Assembly (NCBI GenBank): GCA_020205615.1
Contig: CM035168.1
Span: 4,096,237 to 4,160,236, forward strand
Length of the DNA stretch: 64,000 bases
Reading direction: 5' to 3'
From: Panax quinquefolius
Lineage: Eukaryota > Streptophyta > Magnoliopsida > Apiales > Araliaceae
Shown: piece by piece, positions 1 to 10,276 of the stretch
Layout: the number at the start of each line of letters is the position of its first letter
Position numbering within the stretch: position 1 is the first letter of the stretch
Notes under the pieces: generated by a model
Database searches by the model: none
What the model saw: the letters and a program-made list of their open reading frames with translations, nothing else
Told to the model about the DNA's origin: nothing
Translations under genes and position numbers: made by a program

Positions 1-35
1 ATTCCAATTCCATCTTTATTATATATATATGGACC

Positions 36-85
<50 letters not shown>

Positions 86-727
86 TCTCCGTCATCAAGA
101 AAGAGAACCACAACTAATACGATTTTGGACATAAAATATTAGGCAAGAATATTAAATTTCAGTCGAAAATAACAAAAAAATAATAATAATTCAATCCATT
201 CCAATCACAACTAAACATAATTTTTTTCATTCCATAAAAAAATGAGTCCCACTTTTATTAGTTTTATCCATACTTAGCATAATATTATGTAAGTGGTTGA
301 AAAGCTCAAGGGAGGAATGAATATGATGCATCCAACCCCCCCCCCCCCTCCCCCACCCACCCCCCCCCACCCACCCCAAGGTAGAGGCAACTACAGGAGG
401 GAAGGGAAGAAGTTGTATTTTTTATTCTTTCTGGCATTTTCATCCTTATTATCATTATTATAATATTTTAATTCACCTTCTTCTTAGCTACATTCTGAAT
501 CGAATTCCTCTCTATCTCTTCATTACTCACAAATCACACTACACCCAAACCCAACCACTCTCCCAGCCATCTGACCATCAGGGATCAAGACCGCTCCTTT
601 GTTGACATCTGACCATCGTCTCTAAATGTATAATGTATCTATACACAATATATTGTCCTTTCCTTTACAGACATTGATTACAAAAATTTATTAAGAGAAT
701 TATTACTGAAATGAATTTAATCACATA
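1..727. other. Intergenic, no gene seen
   Basis: No coding region is visible. The stretch holds an (AT)n run at about 15-84 and a C-rich tract at about 338-376. The rest is AT-rich DNA without recognisable motifs. Confidence 0.6.
338..376. repeat. C-rich low-complexity tract
   Basis: The tract is a run of C broken only by single T or A bases. The minus strand therefore carries several G-runs of five or more bases, which could in principle form a G-quadruplex. No gene overlaps it. Confidence 0.85.
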
Positions 728-1023
728 CTCCGTCCGTCCATTTTTAAATGTCATTTTAAAAAAAATAAATATCGTTCTCTCTTAATATTTATTTATCAAA
801 CTAATTTCAATTAAGTATTAATTATTTAATTTTAATATTATTCATGTATTAAATATAATTTTGATTCTCTCAATATTTTTTGTCGGGATAAATAACACTA
901 TCTTTTTTCAATAAAGCATAATATGTATAATTGATATTATATTTAATATTATATAATTATTTTCTTAATATTTATACACAATTTTAAAAGCTGAAATCGA
1001 GATATATTAAAGAAACGGAAGAG
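728..1023. mobile_element. Stowaway-like MITE, 296 bp
   Basis: The left end starts CTCCGTCCGTCC and the right end finishes ACGGAAGAG, which are imperfect terminal inverted repeats of the CTCC(G/C)TCCGT type known from Stowaway MITEs (Tc1/mariner superfamily). A TA dinucleotide flanks each end (726-727 and 1024-1025), as expected for the target duplication. The interior is AT-rich and non-coding. The superfamily assignment rests on terminal motif and TSD only. Confidence 0.7.
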
Positions 1024-1403
1024 TATTATATTTTATATAATACCTACCCTACTCTACAAATTTTTGTATAGTACATATTTTTTTGTTAATATTAATATTG
1101 ATATTAATCCATCTCATGGTATAAATATTTTTTACTAGTGGACTCATATTTTGAGAATATAAATTTATACTATATTTTATTAAAATAATATATAAAATTT
1201 ATTTCCAAGTTTTAGTACATTTCAAATTCTAATTATAATTTTCAAAGACATGTAAATAAAGTTAATATTAAAAAATTAACTTAGCTTTAAAGTCAAACAA
1301 ATGAAGCTACTATTATGGTCAAGTGTCTTAAATTTATTCTCTCAAAATTATCTTAAATATACATATGGATGTAATGAAATTCTTAGATCCATCATGATAG
1401 TGA

Positions 1404-1574
1404 TCGAATATGATCCGGTTAGCATGAAATTATTTTTTTATTAAGTTGGTCAATTGATCAATAGAATACTGACACAGGTACAACCTTGCATGCGTGTCAG
1501 TATTCTATTGGTCAATTGACCAACTTATCCAAAAATAAACTTCATACTAACCACTTCCGATCAAATATAATGGT
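1404..1574. mobile_element. Palindromic MITE-like element
   Basis: Two arms, 1443-1475 and 1494-1526, are near-perfect inverted copies (33 nt each, one mismatch seen, 18-nt loop). Weaker complementarity extends outwards, with GGTTAGCATGAA on the left and its inverted counterpart on the right around 1541-1552. This is a foldback MITE or a remnant of one. The target duplication was not resolved, so the ends are approximate. Confidence 0.6.
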
Positions 1575-1986
1575 AACATCTAACATGTGTGTTTTTTTGA
1601 AGAAAAAAAATAAAAATAAAATAAAAATTGACCTCCTCCCACTCTAATTGCTGGCTACGCACCTGCCCTTAAATATTCTCCATTCACATTGTCTGCCAAT
1701 GTGAGATGCCCCATGTCAATAACAACTAACAAATGCACACAACTAATATGCACAACGAGGCACAAGTTAAGCAGCACCATATACACACATGCATCCTTTC
1801 AAGCTACATCAATTACTTGTATTCGATATAAATTGAATTTTATCATGTCATCACCACTATATTTTTATCAAACATTAGAGATACGTTTGAAAAAATAAAA
1901 TTTTATTTAAAAAATGTATCTCTCACTTAAAATGGATGAAATTATTTATAACTTTTATTTGTTTACTCTCTCATTTAAGACCCTAT

Positions 1987-2180
1987 GGCTACGTTTGTTC
2001 GTAAAAATTATAATTAGAATAAGACTATTAATTCCAAGTGTCTTGTTTGTTTTCAAATTTAGATTTAAAACTATTAGTCTCAAGATTATAAAATGACTTA
2101 ATATTCTTAACATTATAATTATAATCCCGAGAGGGATTAATCTGAATTATATAATCCTTACAAACAACCATACCATAGCC
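1987..2180. mobile_element. MITE-like element with imperfect terminal inverted repeats
   Basis: The left end begins GGCTACGTTTGTTCGTAA and the right end reads as an imperfect inverse (TTACAAACAACC...TAGCC). TAT lies on both sides (1984-1986 and 2181-2183) and may be a 3-bp target duplication. The interior is AT-rich and non-coding. The superfamily is uncertain. Confidence 0.45.
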
Positions 2181-2183
2181 TAT

Positions 2184-2738
2184 GTATTTGTTATTTGTAT
2201 ATAGTTGAAATATAAGCTCCACAAACGTTTAAAGAGAAGGTTTTCATTTTTCCGCTAACGGATTAGTTTGCCCTTGACATTAGTAAAAATTCTATACAAA
2301 CTAGAAAGCTCTAATAACTAAATAAATGATTTCAACACTGAATAATTGAAGCATAATCTTGGTACTCATTTCTGTCTTCGCAATTTAGAAACCTTTGATT
2401 TAAATTTCTACACTAAAATTTGGCTCCAAAGCAAGTCATCTATCAGGATTTACATGGGAGTAACTTACTTGGGGACTCTTTTCAGTGAGGTAGTTTACGG
2501 ACGGGACGAGCCGAGACGAGCATCGGGGAAATAGGGAGACCATAGCCCTTGATACCCCAAAAAAGACTGTAAGGACCAAGTTTGCAGATAAAAAGTAAGA
2601 GGATTTTGTGCATGAATCATTACAACTGCTTCCACATATTCAGATAGTTCCTACTTTATAATTCATAATTTGCTAAATAAACTTAAAGCCGACACATATG
2701 CCTGTATTTGTCCTTAAATTGTTCAGTCTCCTGAATCC
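2184..2738. other. Intergenic and probable RER1 3' UTR
   Basis: The RER1 stop codon lies at 2739-2741 on the minus strand, so the upper part of this stretch should be its 3' UTR. No convincing gene was found. Short ATG-initiated frames here lack family resemblance and have no splice-site support. Confidence 0.5.
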
Positions 2739-5700
2739 TCAATTCCTAATAACAGTGTCCTTATCATCTGCTGAAGCAGCTTTCTTCCCAGTGTAACGCT
2801 GATTTAAACAAAAAAGAAAAGAGGTGACACCTCAAGCACTTAGAATCAGAGTACAGTAACAGTTGAAAGGATATATATAAATCCGAAAACCCACCAAGTA
2901 AATATAAGTTACCTGCTTGCCAAAGGAGAAAGGGACATATCTGTATTTAACCATGTGCATTATCTGCCTCTTCATCGTTGAAATGAAAAGCACTATCCAA
3001 TAGAACAATAGGATAGGCCAAAATACAGGCACATCAAATGCACTGAAGAACGTCAGCACAAAAGCAATGCAGAACGCTTTCGTTAGTGAATACCTGTTTT
3101 AGTAAGATAAACCTATTAGCCAATCTAACAGCAATATGTACATGTTGAAAGAAATTAAACAAAAAACATAGATATATCTCTGCAGTGTTCATACTTATCC
3201 CAAAAACAAACACATTCATTTCAGAAATGGAACTAAAAAAGGCAGTACTAACAGTAAAAAAAATGAAATCTAGTACTTGAGCTAGTGGTCATCACATGTA
3301 TGATTATTATGGCCAATTCTTTTAATATAATCTAATAACTTTTTACTTTTTGACTCTGTGTTATTTGATAATTGTTGCAAGGAGAAAAATTGGCTTTGAT
3401 AAGGGTCGGGGTTGTAGTAGGCAGGATGGGGCAGGTTTGCGGGCAGGATTTTCTCAGCAGGCTGAGGGTGAGGAACGATCACCAAGTCCCAGGCTTACCC
3501 CTTGCCATGTCTACAGGGGCGAAGCCAAAAAAAAATAAAAATCAGTAGGGTTAAATTACTAAATTATACTCCCAAAAAATCTATTACATCATATATATAA
3601 AAAATAAATCAGTGGAGTCAAATTACTAAATTACACCCACAAAAAATCTATTATATCATATATAACAAAAAAAATCAGACAGTCATACACTTGGCTTCGC
3701 CACTGCATGTCTAGTAGTACGGAGTAAACTGACAGCCTAAAAGTGAATGGTTGTCCTCATTTATGTTCCTTCCTTTGAAGGTCAATTTTCAATTAAATCT
3801 ACCTAAGAAAATAAGATTAACATATTCACAAAAGGATATGCATTTGTTCTGCCAAAAGAGAGTATCTCAAGAATCTCTAGCACTATTCCCTTTAAGTTTT
3901 TTTGTCTTTCTATAAATACTCCCACTAAAAGTAAATTCATGCTAGTCCTAGTGTGAAAAAACAGGTTTTGCGATAAAATGATTTCGACATGGGCATATGA
4001 CCAGAAAAAAATATAAGATGGGTAGATGAAAATTCCTAAGACATGCACTCTCAAAGGATAGGCAAAACAAAGATAATATTAGGTTTATAAGAGATCTTGC
4101 ATGACCTAGTCAAGGGAACTTAAATCCAACAACGCTCTATGGTCCAAATTTCGGGTATTGGATCAAATTAAGTATCAAAAGATGACTGCAACCAAGACTA
4201 GTATTAGAAAACTTGTTCAAGTATGTTTTGTTCATATATGATGCAAACTAAAGTGTGCATTAACTTTAAGAAAATGATGCGACTCATCAAAGAGTCCAAG
4301 AGGATGATGAAGCCAAAAGGTACATTATTCATTTAGGAAAATGAGGAAAGCAAAAAGTCTTCCGAGATGGTTTGTTCAATATCAATGTTCTTAGAAATTT
4401 ACATCTAAATGAATCTTCGCTCCAAAATAACAGCACGTAGCTAATAAGTTAATATCAGTAAAAAATTTGTAGCATGTGATGCATATATTAGAATTTAAAG
4501 AATAGGTTCACTCTCAAAAACTAAAAGAGGAAGCACCACTATTAGGCAAGGGAGAATTTGAGAAATCTAGGCTAATGCCTCTTTATGAACTGTGGATGCA
4601 TCATCAGTAGACTTGTACATCAGCTAAAATAATATCTCCAGGTGATTCCATGTCACCAGACTCATCACAAATAAACTTTCATGGAGCTTACCAGGTGATT
4701 CCCAGTCATCACAAAAACTTTCAGTTAAAGTTAGTTACTTAGAAAAACCTTATGTCGCATATCAATAATATCTGGCCCAGGATATAGCTCAAGGGCGAAA
4801 CCACAATCACTTACCACCAAAATAAGAGTAACAAATACTCTTATTAACCTAGTGAACTGCGTCTTGATACTTACGCTCACAAGTATGCTGCTTTTACGTT
4901 TCGAAATTCTAAATTTAGAAACACAAATATTTCTCTGTCATCTACCTTTACTTATAACTTAGTATTGGATGCTCAACATTACATTTGTACAAAATTATTT
5001 CAACAATCAACTTGTTGATGTAACTACAAATCTTCTCTAAAATATAGCTTTAAAGGCTAAAGCATCTAGATTCTAAGAAGATCCTAACTATAAGCATCCA
5101 TATAAACCTATCCCTAGCACATCCCAATTTAGCCTATGTAGCACGTTGCCTTATTTCTTCTCCAAAACAAAACAATTTGCGAACCAGGTATCACTGGCCA
5201 AAATAGCTAATACAGTATTTTTGTGCACCATTTATATGGTGACTCCATGATGTCATCCGCCTAATTGACCTTAAAAAATGTTTGATAATAACCCTATTAT
5301 CCATATAAGCATCCTTAACAAAGATTTATGCTCTATCCAATTTATATTCAATCCCAGATTCTCCACCTTTCTCTCTCTAGGTATTAGAATGTACCAGTAG
5401 CATTTGCTAAACTAATGCTAATGTTAGCTATTAAAGATCCCAAATCCTTAATCAACAAAAGTTTCAAGCTTTTCTAAGCACAATTGATCCACAATTTCTT
5501 AATAAGGATGCTATACATTATAATCATTTTTATTACCATAGCAATGTAAAATTAATTTCCCTCGTAGCAAGTACAATGCCAAATGATGCAGCAATTGTTC
5601 AGACAATAGCAAAGCAAAAAGAGCAATACGGATCATCGAGAACTGAAATCGTAGTAGATTAAAATCCGGCGTATGAGAAATTACCAGAACTTAAATTCGG

Positions 5701-6025
5701 GTAGGCGGCGAACAAAGGGCCGAAATTCGTCGGATCCGCGGGTCGGTAAACTGGGTCCATCATGGATCTCGGGATCAACCTGAGGAGAGAGAAAGGCGAG
5801 GAAGAGCTGAAGGATGTAGATACCGAGGCCATAGGTGATGATGTAAAATCCTTGGACGAAGTAAACGCGTAAGGCGAAAATGAAGACTATGGCCGAGAAG
5901 CCGATCCAACGGCGGAGGACGTGTGGGGTGGACTTATCAAGGAAGTATTGGTAACGGCGGGATACGGTGTAGGTCCACTGAGACAGCGCGTTGACGGGGG
6001 AATCGTCGCCGGCACCGACATTCAT
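2739..6025 (-). CDS. RER1: RER1-type ER retrieval receptor (193 aa, 3 exons)
   Basis: This is a Golgi membrane protein of the RER1 family, which returns escaped ER membrane proteins to the ER through COPI vesicles. The coding exons on the minus strand are 6025-5685, 3093-2913 and 2798-2739. All junctions are GT-AG, and the split Trp codon (TG|G) plus the phase-0 second junction give one open frame ending TGA. The exon lengths (341, 181 and 60) sum to 582 nt, which matches the usual size of about 190-200 aa. Hydrophobic segments lie at about residues 41-60, 60-80, 119-135 and 136-150, separated by the conserved loop [20 protein letters not shown] and followed by the RQIMHMVKY signature. Intron 1 is long (about 2.6 kb) and hosts a hAT MITE. 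The last exon encodes a short hydrophilic tail ending VIRN. The start is the first ATG in frame, just upstream of the conserved [12 protein letters not shown] segment. Confidence 0.93.
3514..3705. mobile_element. hAT-type MITE in RER1 intron 1
   Basis: The ends are CAGGGGCGAAGCCA and TGGCTTCGCCACTG, imperfect inverted repeats of the CAG-type hAT terminus. An identical 8-bp target duplication, CATGTCTA, flanks it at 3506-3513 and 3706-3713. The interior contains two tandem copies of a unit of about 63 bp (near 3541-3602 and 3608-3670). It is too short for a transposase, so it is non-autonomous. Confidence 0.9.
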
Positions 6026-6115
6026 GTTTCTTTATCTATAATTCTATCTCTTCCTATTATTTTGCGGGAACGGAGGGGGGAAGCAAAGAGCATCAGAATT
6101 CAGAGCTAATAGACA
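6026..6115 (-). promoter_or_regulatory. RER1 5' UTR / promoter-proximal region
   Basis: This GC-richer leader lies directly upstream of the RER1 ATG on the minus strand. The sequence becomes strongly AT-rich beyond about 6115. No TATA box could be assigned with confidence, and the transcription start was not determined. Confidence 0.4.
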
Positions 6116-6780
6116 TTCAGGTGTGTCTAAATATAGGAAATTATATCATTTTTTTATATTTTCACCCCTAGCATCCACATATGAATATTTATTGGCTAAT
6201 ATATAAATTATACGTGTGGAAATACATCAAAAAAATAATATAAAAATATCAATTTCCTAAATATATTTTCTAAAAATTTGTGTACCCATAAAATGCACAT
6301 TTTAAAGGTTACTCCCTTTGTTATTAAAATAATAATCAAAAGGCAATGACACATAAAATGTATTTGATATGGATTAAAAATTAACAAATAACATTTCTAC
6401 CTTTTATAGCAACTATAAACGGTAAGGATTAAAAAGGTCATCTCGCACCCGCTAGGATAACTAGCATCTAAGGTTGAGCAATGAACTAAATTGGAATCGA
6501 AATTGCACAAAAAAATTGTACGAACCGCACGAATTAAAACCGCACCAACGGTTCCGGCGTATGTGACGGTTTTAGGTGGGTTAAAAAACTAAATTTACGG
6601 TTTCGGTTTGGTTACTAGCCAAAACCACACGCATAAAACTGAAATCAAACAGCATCATGAAAATTAATTATTTATACAATCCTATTACATGAGAGATGTT
6701 TCATTTAATCTTGTGTAATGAATCTCCCATGAAAATTAAGCAAATAATTCTGAATTTGGATGGTATTGATCTATATGATC
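6116..6780. other. Intergenic, RER1 upstream flank
   Basis: AT-rich DNA without a gene. Around 6480-6650 there are repeated ACGGTTT / GGTTTCGGTTTGGTT-type motifs resembling degraded transposon termini, but no target duplication was found. Confidence 0.4.
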
Positions 6781-6785
6781 ACCAT

Positions 6786-9700
6786 TGTGACGCCCCCAAA
6801 ACAGGTATACATCACCCATCTTGAATCGTTAGATACATGGTACAGAACTCAACTACAAACTTAATTATACAACTGTCGTGCAAAATACGACAAAACATAG
6901 CTAAGAGTTTTTACACGAATATTGCCTTCTAGACAATATCCACACTCAATGGAGTCCCCATTACAATTATTATCACACTATTTTATAAAAATAGTGAGGA
7001 CTACTATAGCCATCATCTCGGACCATCACTCAATTTCCCGACTCGTCTCAACTATATTCTTATTTCCTAAAGAGAAAAGTGAAAGAAAATGGTGAGCTCA
7101 ACCAGCGCAGTAAGAAATATTATGACTAAGATAATGCAGAATAAATTATCCTTAGCCTTCAACAGTATAACAACTGATAGAATACAATAGACAACAAGTT
7201 TTAGATCAACAACTGCAGTGGAATAAGCAATCCATTAGAAGAGTCAAGTAGAACATAATGTCTATTATCTCCTCTAGATTAAAAGTCCATCGTTAATATT
7301 TCATTCATGTAATACTCATCAACAGTTCTTTGTTATACCCAAGACAAAAAGAACTCTCATCACCTGTTTTCACCTGAACCACCAAAGATTATAGTTAAAT
7401 CCACAATTTATATTTATAATCATGTAAATCAACAGTTCTCCTTGCCACAAAGGCTTAATAGAACGTTTACTCAATATCCTTACCCCAAAGGCTAAAGATA
7501 TTCAAATGTAATAACAGTGATCATACAAATTAGTTGTCTACCTTTGCACTACGGGCTAGAAATATTCAACTATAAAACCAATGGTCATGATCATACCAAT
7601 CAATTGCCTGTCAGTGAACTACGACCAAAGACATTTAACTGTTAACTAATGGTCATGATCCTGCCAATCACATCATCGAATTATCCTCCACACTACGCCA
7701 AGGATATTCGTTAGTATCACAAAGTGGTCATGATCATGTCAAACACCGTCCATCTTTGCACTACGGCCAATGAGGACTTTTACCACATCATTTGTAATAT
7801 TACGACGTCATGATTATACCGAATGATCCACGGTCATAATCATACCAATCAACAAAATCCATCTACGCACGTAAGCCAAAAAGATGACTTTTCATCACAA
7901 TATAAGCATGATGCGATGACAAATGATATACGCATTAATCAAACGAAATCAAGTCAAACGAAATCAAGGATAAATATTAAAGACTTTAAATTTATCCAGA
8001 ATTTTAAAATATCTAAATTGTCAACATGATACCGCCTTTTAGAGTAAAATTCAAGAATAATATTCGTGTACCAAAAATAATTTGGATGTAAAAAAAAATT
8101 ATTTTCGGGTAAATAATACCCCGTGAATGAATAAGTACTTTGGGAATAAGTACTCGTGAATAGTTCACATAAAAAGTACCCAAATGCGAGAGTGAATAAT
8201 ATTCGGGTGAATAGTAATTGGGTAAATAGTAACCCATGAATAGTAACTCGTGAATAGTACTCCAGCATGAAAAGTGCCCCGAATATCCGAGTAAATAATA
8301 TTTGAGTGAATAATAACCGGGTGAATAGTAACCCGTAAATAGTAACTCATGAATAGTATTCCGTCATGAAAAGATCAATAATTATCAAGAAATCTCAAAA
8401 TAATATTTTCATGAAAAGATACTGGATGAAGCGCAAATATCAAGGATATTCTACTAATTTCATGGAGTATAGAAGCCAAAACTTTAACAAAATGAGTATA
8501 GAATTCAAAATCTAAAATGAAATAATATTACATACATACTACAGAGTATGGAAGAAAATATTATTTCAATCGAATATTGAACAAAAATAACATCCCTTGA
8601 ACGGAATTAATATTCCAACGAATATTTAACGAAGATAATATTCCTACGAATATTGAACGAAGATAATATTCTTTATGAATATTGAACGAAAATAATATTC
8701 ATACGAATAAGAAAAATAATATCTCTTCAGAATATGAAATAAATAATACCCCTTACCTCAGAAGAAGACTAGATACTGGAGTAGTGAAGTAGCAGACTAC
8801 TCTTCTTCTTTCTCCCTATAATTTCTCTCTCTATAGATTCTCTCTCTATAATTGCTCTTGTGAGTCTTAGTGAATTGGTGAGAATGAAGGAAGAATGAAC
8901 TTCTATTTATAGAAAAAAAAATATTTTCGATAATTGCATGTTTTGGGGCTCAAAATATTACAGTATAATACCTTCATCTTTTCCTTCATTTTTAATTTAG
9001 TCATGCAAGTATTATCAAACTTGCACCACCTCCCCTAATAGTACATCATGTGAATTAATAGTTCAATCATGTGAATCAATAGTTCTATACATGTGAAAAT
9101 ACGAATTACAGTATAGTACCTCCATCTATACCTCCATTTTTAACTTAGTCATGCAAGTATTATCAATCTTGCACCACCTCCCTTAATAGTACAAGAATGT
9201 GAATCAATAGTACACACATGTGAACAAATAGTTATAAGCAAGTGAATTAATAGCAATTAATTGCTCATTTATCCGATTAATTACCCGATTGATCAGTATA
9301 ACTTCCAGACATCAATTATTATCGAAATAAATGTCAATTTTCACTAACACTAATAATCCCAACACGATGAAACTATCAATTTCATCTTTAATCAACACTA
9401 ATTTATTCATCATTAATATTATAACTCACAATATTTAACAACCAGGTCGTTCCTATGAAAGAAGGGGCTTTTCGATAAGGATTTCTCCTTATTGGCGCGC
9501 AATTAGGTGACAAACCTCTCCTCGATGTAACTTCTAGACATTGTCAATATTGCAAATAATAATATGAATAACTTTGTCGTCTCAATTATTGATTTAATAA
9601 TATAAATATATTATGCGATGATGATAATTGTGACAATAATGAATCAATAATATGAGAGATATTATACAAAGAATTATCGTAGCAATAATTGAGTATAATC

Positions 9701-9933
9701 GAGTGACTTCTTACGTAAGCATTAATAATCAATACCGTGTGCTCTTTCTATACAACCACATATTCTGACATATATTTTTTATCACCGATTATTTTATGAC
9801 AACTTGCTTACTTTGAAATTTTTTCACATGTCACCCTTAACTTTAACCTTTTCTCAATTTAACCATTTACTAAATAAAATAATAATTATAAGAAAATTGA
9901 ATACTTTCATTTCATAAAATTCGGGATCTCACA
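6786..9933 (-). repeat. 3' LTR of the 6786-13378 element (3148 bp)
   Basis: In element orientation it starts TGTGAGATCCC at 9933 and ends GGGGGCGTCACA at 6786. A TATA box (TATAAATA on the minus strand) lies at 8904-8911, so the R region starts downstream of it. Internal tandem arrays are visible: GTGAATAGTAAC-type repeats at about 8110-8360, AATATTC/GAATATT units at about 8545-8745, and units of about 90 bp containing GGTCATGATCATACC at about 7500-7860. ORFs in it are repeat artefacts. Confidence 0.9.
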
Positions 9934-10276
9934 ATCTCCCCTCTATATGAAATTTCTCCCTCGAAATTTACGTACCTGGTAGTTCGAAGAGATGAGAATA
10001 CCTTGCTTTCTATTCGGATTACACCTTCCCGGTTATTTCCTTTATATCATGATTTTTCTATTTCTCATCTCCTGTATTTCAGATATTATTCTAAAATATA
10101 GTTTCAAAATAAGGGTTAATTGACATGCCACATATTATCTCTATATTCTGACCGACCAATTAAATAACAAATAAACTTAGGTAGGTCATACGAGCGAAGG
10201 AATTCCCCGTCTCTCCCCTCCTAGTTCTTGTCTCACATCTCAACCAAGGATCATATCCCTAAGCTTTGATACCAAC
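9934..10276 (-). other. Interior of the short LTR element
   Basis: This is the whole internal domain. No ORF is present. It carries the primer-binding site next to the 5' LTR and a purine-rich tract (minus strand, AGAGGGGAGAT) next to the 3' LTR, so only the cis-acting sites needed for reverse transcription are retained. Confidence 0.85.
10263..10274 (-). other. Primer-binding site (initiator tRNA-Met type)
   Basis: The minus strand reads TGGTATCAAAGC two bases inside the 5' LTR. This differs by one base from TGGTATCAGAGC, the usual complement of the 3' end of initiator tRNA-Met. It fixes the element's orientation. Confidence 0.85.

Noticed and set aside
7954..8350. Overlapping minus-strand ORFs rich in YYS/LLF (also 11440-11823)
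   Set aside because: They are translations of the GTGAATAGTAAC tandem array inside LTRs and have low complexity; there is no sign of a gene.
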